NCBI RefSeq assembly: GCF_020463795.1
Contig: NZ_CP080025.1
Coordinates: forward strand, 2,787,501-2,851,500
Length of the DNA stretch: 64,000 nt
Source: Echinicola marina
Lineage (GTDB): Bacteria; Bacteroidota; Bacteroidia; Cytophagales; Cyclobacteriaceae
Direction of reading: 5' to 3'
Shown: in pieces, positions 55,867-64,000 of the stretch
Layout of the letters: each line of letters begins with the position of its first letter
How positions within the stretch are numbered: position 1 is the first letter of the stretch
Position numbers and translations under genes: made by a program
Notes under the pieces: model-generated
Database searches by the model: none
Told to the model about the DNA's origin: nothing
The model's input: the letters and a program-made list of their open reading frames with translations, nothing else

Positions 55867-56574
55867 ATGAAAACATTGTCAGATAACTGGATTGTAGAAG
55901 GCTGGATTGATTTTGAGTATAAGAAATATTTGCTTCTGGCTTATTTGAAGCAAGTGGACAGGCATTTCAGTAAGGCCAAGTTATATCCTCCTCTTGCTGA
56001 TTTGGTAAGGCATTATGAGACCCTGATGGGCTTTTCTAATAAGAAAGAGATGCTCAAACAAGCCTTCCCCAAGAGATTGACAGGTGTAGACTATAAAAAG
56101 GCGGAGCTGAAAAAGACCATGGATATGCCCGATGATGAAATGATGAGAGAACTGGAAGAGATAATGGCTTATTCTATACCAAAGATCAAAGAACAGATAG
56201 AGCAAGGTAAAACCATCTATGAATTGATTGAAAGTAATCTTGAGATAGAACCGATTGGTTTGAGTCCTATCTATCAAAAGGAAGGTTATGTGTTTTTTTC
56301 ATTTGATCACTCATCTGAGATATTCATCTACCGATATAAAGTTAAGCTTTTTGAAAATAGCTTTGAAAAATTAAGGGGGATCGCTTTTAGTTATTTGGAT
56401 AAACAGAAAAATTCACTGGCTCACAGCTTTGAACAGATCAAGCTAGAATTGGTCAAGACTAATAGAGATTTGCCCAATCCAGCGACTTGGAGAGTCCATA
56501 GCAAAAAGCAGGTGCCCTTGTTAGAAACGGTCGTTCCTATTAGCAAGAAGGCTTTGATGAAAAAGATTGCATAA
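55867..56574 (+). CDS. Protein of unknown function, divergent from groES
   Basis: 235 residues, soluble, no signal peptide. The first half is helical (residues about 10-120, with the charged MDMPDDEMMRELEEIMAY), the second half has alternating strands (YVFFSFDHSSEIFIYRYKVKLF) and a basic C-terminus. Family not recognised. It is the only gene of its transcript, ending in a hairpin, and shares a spacer with groESL, which makes co-regulation worth asking about but does not show it. Confidence 0.75.
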   Translation: MKTLSDNWIVEGWIDFEYKKYLLLAYLKQVDRHFSKAKLYPPLADLVRHYETLMGFSNKKEMLKQAFPKRLTGVDYKKAELKKTMDMPDDEMMRELEEIMAYSIPKIKEQIEQGKTIYELIESNLEIEPIGLSPIYQKEGYVFFSFDHSSEIFIYRYKVKLFENSFEKLRGIAFSYLDKQKNSLAHSFEQIKLELVKTNRDLPNPATWRVHSKKQVPLLETVVPISKKALMKKIA

Positions 56575-56575
56575 A

Positions 56576-56602
56576 AAAAGCGCCCATTTATAGGCGCTTT
56601 TA
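56576..56602. terminator. Bidirectional terminator after the 55867 gene
   Basis: Arms AAAAGCGCC and GGCGCTTTT around an 8-base loop, between stops of two convergent genes (56574 and 56610). Confidence 0.85.
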
Positions 56603-56609
56603 ATTTTAT

Positions 56610-57587
56610 TTATTCTTTCTTTTGGAGTAAAGAAGGTTCTTTTTCATTCAGAATGGGGGCAGGTCCAGATTTTGTTTCTGTTAGTTCTGCTTGTGCCTCT
56701 TTTAATTTCTGTCTTCGGGTTTCTCTGTTTTTTATTACCTCGTCACCTGGTTTTCCAAATAGGATTTTATAAGCTTCTTTTGAATTTTCGGCTTGTTTTA
56801 AATCTTTTACAATATCATACCACTCGTGAAAAACTAGATAAACAGGGTTATAAGAGGTTACTGGTTTAGTGATGCCATAATTAGGTCTTTCTCCTTCCGC
56901 CATGAAGGTTCCGAACATCCTGTCCCATATGATAAAGGTGGAACCATAGTTTTTATCCAGATAATGCTCGTCACTGGCATGATGTACCCTATGGTGGGAA
57001 GGAGTGGTGAAAATATATTCAATAGGCGCTGGCAGTTTTTGGATATATTCGGTATGAATCCAAAACTGGTACAATACTGCAATTTGATGGCAGATAAAGA
57101 ATACAAAAGGATCAAAACCTATCATCACCACCGGGATAAAAAATATGAATTTGATATGCTGGGTCCAGCTCAGTCTAAATGAGACAGAGAAATTATATTT
57201 GCTGGAATTGTGATGAGTGACATGGGTAGCCCACCAAAACCGCTGTTCATGAGCGACTCTGTGTGCCCAGTATCTCGCAAAATCAATGGCTATAAAACAT
57301 GGAATAAAGGACCACCAAGTTGGTGGAATTTTCCATGGAACGATATTCCAAAAGAACAAAACAGCGGAGAATAGCGCTACCTTGATTAACGCGCTTATGC
57401 CCACGTTGATCAGGCCAATTGACGATGCCGCTAAGAAATCTTTGCCATCGTATGAATCTCTGTTTTTGTAAATACTTAATCCCCATTCTGCAAATACCAA
57501 TGCGAACATTACAGGTGCAGCCCATAAGATGATATTAGGCCAGTCATTTGCTCCTATATCTTCAAGGCTTTGATAGTTTTCAAACAT
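56610..57587 (-). CDS. Sterol desaturase/fatty acid hydroxylase superfamily protein
   Basis: 325 residues with four or so membrane helices. The eight-His diiron cluster is recognisable: RYWAHRVAHE, FWWATHVTHHNSS, and HRVHHASDEHYLDKNYG with an intervening HIKFI region. Members introduce hydroxyl groups or double bonds into lipids; in Bacteroidota some act on sterols, carotenoids or ether lipids. Substrate not evident from the neighbours. It faces the membrane's cytoplasmic side by analogy. Confidence 0.88.
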   Translation of the reverse strand: MFENYQSLEDIGANDWPNIILWAAPVMFALVFAEWGLSIYKNRDSYDGKDFLAASSIGLINVGISALIKVALFSAVLFFWNIVPWKIPPTWWSFIPCFIAIDFARYWAHRVAHEQRFWWATHVTHHNSSKYNFSVSFRLSWTQHIKFIFFIPVVMIGFDPFVFFICHQIAVLYQFWIHTEYIQKLPAPIEYIFTTPSHHRVHHASDEHYLDKNYGSTFIIWDRMFGTFMAEGERPNYGITKPVTSYNPVYLVFHEWYDIVKDLKQAENSKEAYKILFGKPGDEVIKNRETRRQKLKEAQAELTETKSGPAPILNEKEPSLLQKKE

Positions 57588-57705
57588 AAAATATAATTTA
57601 ACTGTTTTGGTTTAGCATAAATTAAAAGGTACTACTAAATCGAGATAGTGCCAAAATTAAACGGGTTTATTAACAAATATTTAGAAAAATAATAATCCTA
57701 AAACA

Positions 57706-57735
57706 AAAATAGCCCGTTTGATAAACGGGCTATTT
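57706..57735 (-). terminator. Terminator after secG
   Basis: Arms AAATAGCCCGTTT and AAACGGGCTATTT around a 4-base loop, a T run following on the minus strand just after the secG stop. Confidence 0.85.
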
Positions 57736-57756
57736 GAAATCTCTTAATTTATATGC

Positions 57757-58116
57757 TTATTCTGCACTATCAGTAGAAGTGGCTTCTTGTTCACTAGGAA
57801 GTATGCTTTCGCTTTCGCCAAAAGCTGGTGTTATCCCTTGCTCTTTAGCGTTTTCTATATTGGGAGAATTATACTCGTCTCCCACAGAAGCAGTTTCGTT
57901 AATAAACGCGGAGGAAATTAGGGAAAGCACTAGGATGGCGATAGCCAAAACCCAAGTGGATTTTTCAAGAATATTTCCAGTTTTGGTAACCCCCATGATT
58001 TGTGAAGCACTTCCTCCAAATGCAGCACCAACACCGCCTTTTGAGTTTTGGCCCAAAATCACTAGTACCAATAATACGGCCAAAACGATGATGACACTGA
58101 TTATTAAAGTAAACAT
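57757..58116 (-). CDS. secG: Preprotein translocase subunit SecG
   Basis: 119 residues, two hydrophobic helices (residues 2-21 and 53-73) with the conserved loop LGQNSKGGVGAAFGGSASQIMGV between them, diagnostic for SecG. The acidic Ser- and Glu-rich tail of about 40 residues is longer than in Proteobacteria. It assists SecYE in moving proteins across the inner membrane. It ends the leftward row miaB, sigma-54 activator, lptE, unknown, secG. Confidence 0.94.
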   Translation of the reverse strand: MFTLIISVIIVLAVLLVLVILGQNSKGGVGAAFGGSASQIMGVTKTGNILEKSTWVLAIAILVLSLISSAFINETASVGDEYNSPNIENAKEQGITPAFGESESILPSEQEATSTDSAE

Positions 58117-58128
58117 ATAATATTGAAT

Positions 58129-59010
58129 TTAATCTTTTAACTCTTTTATTAAGTCCGCAAAATAAGCCTTTTTCTTCGGAAATTTCAAAATTAATTTCTC
58201 ATAAATTTCTTTTGCCTTATCTTTTTTGCCTTGTTTGGTCAATAACTTGGCATAAGACTCAGATAGTAGCTTGTCACTAAGTTGGGTGCTTTTTACCGAT
58301 AGGTCCTGAAGCTTATTGCTGTCTTCATTTTCCTTGATCGTAGCCATCTTGATTTCCTTTTTACTAAAGGCTTTAATGATGTCTATTTGTTCTTTTTTGC
58401 GTACGTCCTTGATGACCTTTTTCTCCTTTTTTTTGATAGTCTCTATTAGGTCATCTCCGGTTTTTTGCCTTCTCTTTGCTGTTTTTGATGATTTTTCTTT
58501 TGGCTTTTCAGCAGTACTGGACTTTGGTGGTTCTTTTTTGCTTTCCTTAGGAATTGTAGTTTTTTCCGCTTCTTGGTTTCTAAGCTTGGAGAGATTTTCT
58601 TCCAGTTTTTTCAAGACCTCAGCACGACTACTGCTAACAGGGCTTGGCTTAGGATTTTCTTCAATTTCACCTTCTTTCTCCCTTTCTGTAGGATCAGACC
58701 TGTCGTCTGATATGACAGGCTCTTCATCTTTGACAATTTGGGGCTCATCTATCGTTTGCTGCTCCGCCAAAAAAGGTAAATCCTGTTCGATTAAGGTTTT
58801 GAGCCAGGATCTGTCCGGGCTTTGTACAGCCGCCCAGTGCAATAATTCTTTGGACTCTCCTTCAGATACATTTAGCTCGTATTTGGCTGCAAGAACCTTT
58901 GGTACCAAGAAATAGGGGAAGGTTTCATGAAGCTTAATCAAAGCTTTGAAGTCTTCCTTTTCAAGATTATTGCCTTTTTTTATGATACTTAAAAGTTCAG
59001 CTGCATTCAC
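58129..59010 (-). CDS. Charged protein of unknown function between lptE and secG
   Basis: 293 residues. An N-terminal domain (about 1-85, NAAELLSIIKKGNNLEKEDF...) is followed by a long, low-complexity, Glu/Lys/Ser-rich stretch (about 90-215), probably disordered. The end (about 245-293, SYAKLLTKQGKKDKAKEIYEKL) resembles one tetratricopeptide repeat. No signal peptide. It has no clear name; position between lptE and secG suggests an envelope link. Confidence 0.75.
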   Translation of the reverse strand: MNAAELLSIIKKGNNLEKEDFKALIKLHETFPYFLVPKVLAAKYELNVSEGESKELLHWAAVQSPDRSWLKTLIEQDLPFLAEQQTIDEPQIVKDEEPVISDDRSDPTEREKEGEIEENPKPSPVSSSRAEVLKKLEENLSKLRNQEAEKTTIPKESKKEPPKSSTAEKPKEKSSKTAKRRQKTGDDLIETIKKKEKKVIKDVRKKEQIDIIKAFSKKEIKMATIKENEDSNKLQDLSVKSTQLSDKLLSESYAKLLTKQGKKDKAKEIYEKLILKFPKKKAYFADLIKELKD

Positions 59011-59049
59011 AGGTTTGTCCGTTTGTTTAATTATCTAATTTAAAGAAAA

Positions 59050-59586
59050 TTACCAATTAGCCACAGTTGAAGTGAAAATATCCTGAATGATGTTTTCGAA
59101 GATAGTGTCGATCAACTCCGTTTCTACAGTTAGCAAAGATGTGCTTCTTGGGTCATAATCCTGATAAAAGGAAAAGGTCTTCTTCGTGTCTTCCTCCTCA
59201 TTGGATAGGTTCATATAGTTTACTTCCACCGCTATGGTTAGCCTCATCTGTCCAGCCCTATCTGGCTGGTTAGGATCAGTGCTGGAAACAGTGGCCTGTG
59301 GAGTGATACTGTACCTTGTGATCGCTCCTTCAAACTGGAGATCTCCATTGTTTTGGACCAGTTCTAATTGGGTATTTCTTTGGAAATAATCCTTCAGGGA
59401 CTCGGTAAAGTTCTGTCCCATATTGGCAGGGCCTCCCCCAGAATCATTAAAGAAGTTGGCTACAGAAAATGACTTGGTGACATTATAATCCAAGGTAGTT
59501 CCCGTAAAACTGTACTCTACCTTGCAGGCTGTTAGCAGTAAGAAAGGGCAAAGCAAGTAGCCAATGATGAGTTTAAACCTACTCAT
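59050..59586 (-). CDS. lptE: LptE-like LPS assembly lipoprotein
   Basis: 178 residues from ATG 59586 (SRFKLIIGYLLCPFLLLTAC), preferred over ATG 59595 because the signal is cleaner; both overlap the upstream gene's end. Lipobox LLTAC with Cys near residue 21, then the mature start KVEYSFTGTTLDYNVTKSFSV, typical of the LptE family in Bacteroidota. With LptD it inserts lipopolysaccharide at the outer membrane. lptD itself is not in the window. Confidence 0.82.
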   Translation of the reverse strand: MSRFKLIIGYLLCPFLLLTACKVEYSFTGTTLDYNVTKSFSVANFFNDSGGGPANMGQNFTESLKDYFQRNTQLELVQNNGDLQFEGAITRYSITPQATVSSTDPNQPDRAGQMRLTIAVEVNYMNLSNEEEDTKKTFSFYQDYDPRSTSLLTVETELIDTIFENIIQDIFTSTVANW

Positions 59587-60868
59587 TGATATCATATTGT
59601 TTGATTTTACGATATAAGGTTCTTTCTGATATTCCCAAGTCCTGCGCAGCGTATTTTCGTTTATTATTGTGTTTTCGCAGTGCTTTAATGATCAATTCTT
59701 TTTCTTTTTTTTCTATAGAAAGTGAATTGTCATCTTCCTCGTGCATAATATCTTCAATGCCTTCATCATCATAGTCTTCATTTTTTGAAGAAGAGCCGGA
59801 TTCTAAAATAATCGGCAATGAAGATTGGGGTTTTTCATTACTTTCTTCAAATGGAACTGAGGTCTCCATGTCTTCAAACAGCGAGTGGTGCTTTTTGATG
59901 ATATTGGAATTGATCTCCCCAGATTGGTAGGTTTCTAGAACCAGTTTTTTCAGGTCGGTCATATCCTTTTTCATGTCGAATAAGACCTTATAAAGGATTT
60001 CCCTTTCTGAAAAATCATTTGATTTGTCACCTTCTTTTCCGCTTCCGTGGGCATATGGAGCAGGCAAGTTGGATTCAGTGGTAGGGAGGTATTTGGCCAT
60101 GGTGATAGCATTTACTTCCCTGTCTTCTTCCAGTAAGGATATTTGTTCTGCCAAATTTTTTAATTGCCGGATATTTCCTTTGAAAGGGAACTTAAGCAAT
60201 AATTCTTTGGCTTCACTGTCCAGGGAGATAGGGGTTACATTGTATTTTTCAGAAAAATCAGTGGTGAATTTTCTGAAAAGTAAGATAATATCTGTCCCTC
60301 TTTCCCGTAACGGTGGGACGTATATGGGGACTGTGTTCAGCCTATAATAAAGGTCTTCTCTGAATTTGCCTTTTTCTACAGCCTTGATCAGGTTGACATT
60401 GGTAGCCGCTATTACTCTGACATCGGTTTTCAGGACCTTAGATGAACCTACTTTGATGAATTCTCCATTTTCAAGAATTCTAAGGAGCCTGGCTTGGGTT
60501 CCCAAGGGCATTTCTCCAATTTCATCCAAGAAAATAGAACCACCATCAGTAACTTCAAAATAGCCCTTTCTAGCTTCATGAGCACCTGTAAAGGAGCCTT
60601 TTTCATGCCCGAACAATTCGGAATCAATGGTCCCTTCTGGAATAGCTCCACAGTTGATGGCAATGAATTTGCCATGTTTGCGCTTGCTGATAGAATGGAT
60701 GATTTTGGAAAAAGATTCTTTACCACTTCCACTTTCCCCAGTGATCAAGACAGTCATATCAGTAGGAGCGGCCTGCATAGCCACTCTGATGGCATGGTTT
60801 AATAATGGGCTGTTACCGATTATGCCAAAGCGTTGCTTAATGGATAATACTTCTGCGTCTGAGATCAT
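59579..60868 (-). CDS. Sigma-54-dependent transcriptional activator (no receiver domain)
   Basis: 429 residues. It begins almost directly with the AAA+ domain: Walker A GESGSGKES (about 42-50), the sigma-54 contact loop GSFTGA (about 91-96; Ser for the common Ala), Walker B GGSIFLDEIGEMP, and the arginine fingers in YYRLNTVPIYVPPLRERG. After a linker with acidic runs, a Fis-type helix-turn-helix (NNKRKYAAQDLGISERTLYRKI) ends the protein. It lacks any N-terminal sensor. It hydrolyses ATP to open sigma-54 promoters. It overlaps lptE by 8 bases, so they share a transcript. Confidence 0.93.
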   Translation of the reverse strand: MISDAEVLSIKQRFGIIGNSPLLNHAIRVAMQAAPTDMTVLITGESGSGKESFSKIIHSISKRKHGKFIAINCGAIPEGTIDSELFGHEKGSFTGAHEARKGYFEVTDGGSIFLDEIGEMPLGTQARLLRILENGEFIKVGSSKVLKTDVRVIAATNVNLIKAVEKGKFREDLYYRLNTVPIYVPPLRERGTDIILLFRKFTTDFSEKYNVTPISLDSEAKELLLKFPFKGNIRQLKNLAEQISLLEEDREVNAITMAKYLPTTESNLPAPYAHGSGKEGDKSNDFSEREILYKVLFDMKKDMTDLKKLVLETYQSGEINSNIIKKHHSLFEDMETSVPFEESNEKPQSSLPIILESGSSSKNEDYDDEGIEDIMHEEDDNSLSIEKKEKELIIKALRKHNNKRKYAAQDLGISERTLYRKIKQYDINE

Positions 60869-60890
60869 AAATTCTATATCCTTTTTTAAT

Positions 60891-62360
60891 TTATGAAACT
60901 ACTTCTCCGAATAAGGTTGCAGCAGTGCAATCAGTTATTTTAACACGGACATAATCTCCTTTCTTATAGTCTCCTTTATTGAAAATCACCACTTTGTTGG
61001 CGGAATTTCTTCCTTTTAGCTGCTCCTCAGACCTTTTTGAAGTGCCTTCCACCAATACCAATTGTTCTTGTCCGACATCTAGCTGGTTTCTTTCTAATGA
61101 GTGTTGGGATTGTTTGTTGATGATTTCCTGCAGACGCCTTTTTTTGACGTCCAAAGCAATGTCGTCTTTGTATTTTTTGGCAGCAAGGGTGCCAGGTCTT
61201 TCTGAATAATAGAACATATAGGAGAAGTCATATTTGACGATGTCCATCAAACTAAGCGTTTCTTGATGTTCTTCCTCTGTTTCTGAACAGAAACCTGCAA
61301 TCATATCCGATGAAATTCCACATTCTTGACCAAGGATTTCCCTTATTTTAGCTACTCTTTCTAGGTACCATTCTCTGTCATAGGTACGGTTCATTAAGTC
61401 GAGTACCCTGCTATTGCCACTTTGAACAGGTAAGTGGATATACTTACAGATATTATCATACTTTTTCATGGTGTAAAGTACTTCGTCTGTAATGTCCTTA
61501 GGATGGGAAGTGGAGAATCTTACCCTCAGCAGAGGATCAACCTTTGCGACCATTTCCAATAAATTGGCAAAGTTGATTACTTTACTTACAGCATCTTCCT
61601 GCTTGTTCAATCTAGCTTTGTTGTTTTCTTCAGGAGACCATTTAAAGCTGTCTACATTTTGGCCCAATAAGGTGACTTCCCTGTATCCTTGGGCAAAAAG
61701 TTCTTGGGCCTCTTTTACTATAGAGTGTGGATCTCTACTTCTTTCTCTCCCACGGGTAAAGGGCACAACACAGAAAGAACACATGTTGTCACAACCTCTC
61801 ATAATGGAAATAAAAGCACTAACTCCGTCTGAGTTTAGTCTTACTGGGGAAATGTCTGCATAGGTTTCTTCTCTTGAAAGGAAGGTGTTGACACCTTTAT
61901 CTCCCTCTTCAGCTACTTTGACCAAGTTAGGGAGGTCTCTGTAGGCATCTGGTCCCACTACCACATCTACCAACTTCTCTTCCTCCAGCAATTTGTCCTT
62001 TAGTCTTTCTGCCATGCAGCCCAGAACACCTATGGTGAGTTCGGGTTTTTCCTTTTTGATACTTTTAAATTGGGTCAGCCTTTTTCTTACGGTAAGTTCG
62101 GCTTTTTCCCGGATAGAACAGGTGTTTAAGAAAATCACATCAGCTTGCTCGAAATTGGCAGTGGTGTCAAATCCATTCTCTTTCATTATGGAAGCAACGA
62201 TCTCACTGTCAGAGAAATTCATCTGACATCCATAGCTCTCTATATACAGTTTTTTCTGTTTTCCTGTATTCTCCTCTTCCGTGATTTTGTAATCACATGC
62301 CTGCGCCTCTTCTGCAGGAATTATATCAATGTCTTTGATAATGTTTTCCATATCGCTCAT
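60891..62360 (-). CDS. miaB: tRNA i6A37 methylthiotransferase
   Basis: 489 residues, longer than mtaB because of a 30-residue N-terminal extension. UPF0004 domain with [21 protein letters not shown] and GCMAERLK; radical SAM motif [25 protein letters not shown]-terminal TRAM domain from about 425. It adds sulfur and a methyl group at C2 of i6A37 made by MiaA. First gene of the leftward row ending with secG. Confidence 0.96.
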   Translation of the reverse strand: MSDMENIIKDIDIIPAEEAQACDYKITEEENTGKQKKLYIESYGCQMNFSDSEIVASIMKENGFDTTANFEQADVIFLNTCSIREKAELTVRKRLTQFKSIKKEKPELTIGVLGCMAERLKDKLLEEEKLVDVVVGPDAYRDLPNLVKVAEEGDKGVNTFLSREETYADISPVRLNSDGVSAFISIMRGCDNMCSFCVVPFTRGRERSRDPHSIVKEAQELFAQGYREVTLLGQNVDSFKWSPEENNKARLNKQEDAVSKVINFANLLEMVAKVDPLLRVRFSTSHPKDITDEVLYTMKKYDNICKYIHLPVQSGNSRVLDLMNRTYDREWYLERVAKIREILGQECGISSDMIAGFCSETEEEHQETLSLMDIVKYDFSYMFYYSERPGTLAAKKYKDDIALDVKKRRLQEIINKQSQHSLERNQLDVGQEQLVLVEGTSKRSEEQLKGRNSANKVVIFNKGDYKKGDYVRVKITDCTAATLFGEVVS

Positions 62361-62437
62361 TCTATCTAATTGAGTTGCGAAATTAATAAAATACCGACAA
62401 AATGACAGATTTTTATCTGTTTAAGTTTACGCCGAAT

Positions 62438-62831
62438 TTTAGGATGGGTTATCATTGTCATTTCCAGCAAGTCAAATGGCCGAAAGATGGAGCTTACTCT
62501 ATGATTAACAGTAAGCAATAAAAGGTATGGGTAAAGTTCCATTTTAAGACATTCCAAGGCATCAAAAACTTCAATGATGAAGAAGCTTCGGAGATGAAGA
62601 CCAAAGACATGGACTTTGCCCAAAGAGATTTGATGAGCCAAGATGAGCAGGAAAATACCATAAAATATAGTATCCGCGATGAGCGGCGGCTCTGGACCGA
62701 AAAAACAGGAGATCATTTATAGACAGTTTTGTCACTGGTTCCGAATGGACGAGGAGTTCGGGGCAAAAGTAGCCGAGGGACTGGGGGTAGATGTGGAAAC
62801 TGTAATGACCTCTATGAACGGCATGCATTAA
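62438..62831 (+). pseudogene. Catalase remnant (katA-like), internally deleted and frameshifted
   Basis: Forward translation from 62501 gives YSMIN, a stop (TAA 62519-62521), then KVWVKFHFKTFQGIKNFN and DEEASEMKTKDMDFAQRDLM, matching the heme-side mid-region of monofunctional catalases (VWVKFHFKT...QGIKNLT..EA...D...AQRDL). A second block in another frame, from about 62703, gives IIYRQFCHWFRMDEEFG and AKVAEGLGVDVETV, the catalase C-terminus, ending at TAA 62829. Most of the roughly 480-residue gene, including the heme-binding Tyr and catalytic His, is missing. Stop codon, frame change and deletion show it is dead. A leftward 103-residue frame here is only a shadow. Confidence 0.85.
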
Positions 62832-62888
62832 ATATCCGAATATTGATATATGAATAAAGGTTTTTGGAGGACTTTGAAACAATTTCTT

Positions 62889-62917
62889 TTTGTATGACTT
62901 TTACTTATTTATCTTTG
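62889..62917 (+). promoter_or_regulatory. Candidate promoter of the tamB-like gene
   Basis: TTTG at 62889-62892, a 17-base spacer, and an exact TAnnTTTG box (TATCTTTG, 62910-62917). The TTG start codon at 62940 follows 22 bases later. Confidence 0.48.
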
Positions 62918-62939
62918 ATTAAATGTTGAAAAAATTGAT

Positions 62940-64000
62940 TTGAATAAAGTAAAACAGATATTATTTAAAATTTTTAAGGTATTGTTAAAAATACTTCTGG
63001 GGCTTTTATTGTTTGTTTTTTTGTTGTTTCTTTTTGTGCGAAGCCCTTGGGGACAGGACTTTATAGTGCAAAAGGTGGTCAATTATGCGGCTGAAAAAAC
63101 GAGCACTAAAATTGATATCGATAGGCTCTATTTTACGTTTTCGGGAAACCTTTATTTGGAAGGACTGTACTTAGAGGACGCGAAAGGAGATACCTTGATA
63201 TACTCCAAAAAATTGGAGACAGGAGTCAAGTTGATGCCACTGATCAAGAATGATGGCATTCATATCAGTAAGGTTGAATGGTCAGGTTTGAGGGCTAATG
63301 TTTTTAGAGGAGATGAAGGTGTTTTTAATTTCGATTTTTTAATAGAAGCGTTTGTTGGACAGGCAGGAAATGACAGCATTGCAGCCAGCACGGATAAACA
63401 AGGAGAGGGGATATTTCCTGAAATAGGCATTGGCCCGATTGATCTTAGCGATTTTAAACTGAAGTATGAAGATGAAGTATTGGGGATAAAAAGTAGGTTA
63501 GCTTTGGGTAGCTTGGATGTCAAAATTGAGCAGCTTGACCTGAAAAATATGGGTTTTTATATTAGTGATTTTCAATTTAGGGATTCCGAAGTTTTTTATG
63601 AACAAAGTAAGCCATTTCCACCATCAGAGGATGATACTGCATCAGCTGTCCTACCGCTTGTCATTATAGATAATTTTCAAGTAGCAAAGGTGAAGGCCTT
63701 TTATGAATCTATTCCTGATCAAATTAGTGCGCAGCTTGATTTGGGGGAATTATTGGTCCAATTACCCGAAGCAGATTTGGTGGGACAAAAAATTGACTTG
63801 AGAAAATTATCCCTGTCCCAGTCTAAAGTGAAAGTGAACTTGCCAGCTACATCCACAAGTAAACTACCTGATGAGGAAGAGTTGGTAGAGGAAGAATTTG
63901 AATGGCCAGACTGGACCATAGATATCGGATCAATTGATTTGTCAAATAATGAAATTGCATATGCTTTGGGAGCACAAGCACCCAAAAAGGGAGTGTTTAA
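62940..64000 (+). CDS. TamB/AsmA-like translocation and assembly protein, N-terminal part (cut by window edge)
   Basis: 353 residues from TTG 62940; no ATG in frame precedes the membrane helix, so a TTG start is required. One N-terminal helix (residues about 14-34, LLKILLGLLLFVFLLFLFV) is followed by the AsmA-like start SPWGQDFIVQKVVNYAAEKTSTKIDIDRLYFTFSGNLYLEGLYLED, then repeated beta stretches of the bridge-like repeating groove fold. Family members span the periplasm and move phospholipids or help outer membrane assembly. The rest lies beyond base 64000. The length so far and repeats fit TamB of Bacteroidota. Confidence 0.82.
   Translation, partial: MNKVKQILFKIFKVLLKILLGLLLFVFLLFLFVRSPWGQDFIVQKVVNYAAEKTSTKIDIDRLYFTFSGNLYLEGLYLEDAKGDTLIYSKKLETGVKLMPLIKNDGIHISKVEWSGLRANVFRGDEGVFNFDFLIEAFVGQAGNDSIAASTDKQGEGIFPEIGIGPIDLSDFKLKYEDEVLGIKSRLALGSLDVKIEQLDLKNMGFYISDFQFRDSEVFYEQSKPFPPSEDDTASAVLPLVIIDNFQVAKVKAFYESIPDQISAQLDLGELLVQLPEADLVGQKIDLRKLSLSQSKVKVNLPATSTSKLPDEEELVEEEFEWPDWTIDIGSIDLSNNEIAYALGAQAPKKGVF

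Noticed and set aside
62571-62882. Leftward 103-residue frame
   Set aside because: It lies antisense to the catalase remnant, and its product shows no domain; the forward strand explains the sequence better.

Overview
This 64 kb window reads as chromosomal DNA of a marine-type Bacteroidota, most likely order Cytophagales, family Cyclobacteriaceae (Echinicola, Cyclobacterium or Algoriphagus-like). That placement is inferred from gene content: a type IX secretion cargo beside a PorP/SprF-like protein, an IPExxxVDY-family protein before pyruvate kinase, type III glutamine synthetase, menaquinone genes, and several promoter-like TAnnTTTG boxes. Base composition is AT-rich and fairly even. I saw no rRNA, tRNA, CRISPR array, integrase or insertion sequence, so most of the window is core genome.

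Layout. 1-11.3 kb: end of nadE, rnc-fabF-acpP, an IPExxxVDY protein with pyk, an RqcH/NFACT-like protein with a PhnP-like hydrolase, two receiver-domain proteins (one with an Hpt domain), miaA and pfkA. 11.4-12.4 kb is a gene-free kilobase. 12.4-16.4 kb: a large secreted Ig-like protein with a type B T9SS sorting domain, then its PorP/SprF-like partner. 16.6-22.3 kb: sugar nucleotide enzymes (UDP-glucuronate epimerase-like, rfbB) and a Wza/Wzc-like export pair. 22.3-25 kb: pabB-like, YceI, gamma carbonic anhydrase. 25.0-27.7 kb: two tandem paralogous proteins of unknown function, the least explained coding region here. 28-36.6 kb: cydAB, then menE, menB, menD, menF and a menI-like thioesterase, then a phosphoglycerate-mutase-like phosphatase. 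36.6-48.2 kb: a coiled-coil zinc ribbon protein, Nif3-like, lpxK, a putative porin, miaE, an ABC permease, mtaB and glnN. 48.3-53.5 kb: creatininase family, alpha-L-fucosidase, rfbA, an outer membrane protein, a VOC protein and a receiver. 53.7-55.6 kb: groEL-groES. 55.9-62.4 kb: an unknown protein, a fatty acid hydroxylase, and the leftward row miaB, sigma-54 activator, lptE, unknown, secG. 62.4-62.8 kb holds the remains of a catalase gene. The window ends in the first third or so of a TamB/AsmA-like protein.

How the parts fit. Respiration is represented by menaquinone synthesis and a cytochrome bd oxidase side by side. Envelope building is represented by lpxK, lptE, secG, tamB, the capsule export pair, nucleotide sugars and the type IX cargo. 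Four enzymes acting on A37 of tRNA (MiaA, MiaB, MiaE, MtaB) are scattered through the window. The main oddities are the 25-27.7 kb paralog pair, the broken catalase, the long inverted repeat between groES and its divergent neighbour, and the empty kilobase upstream of the secreted Ig-like protein.
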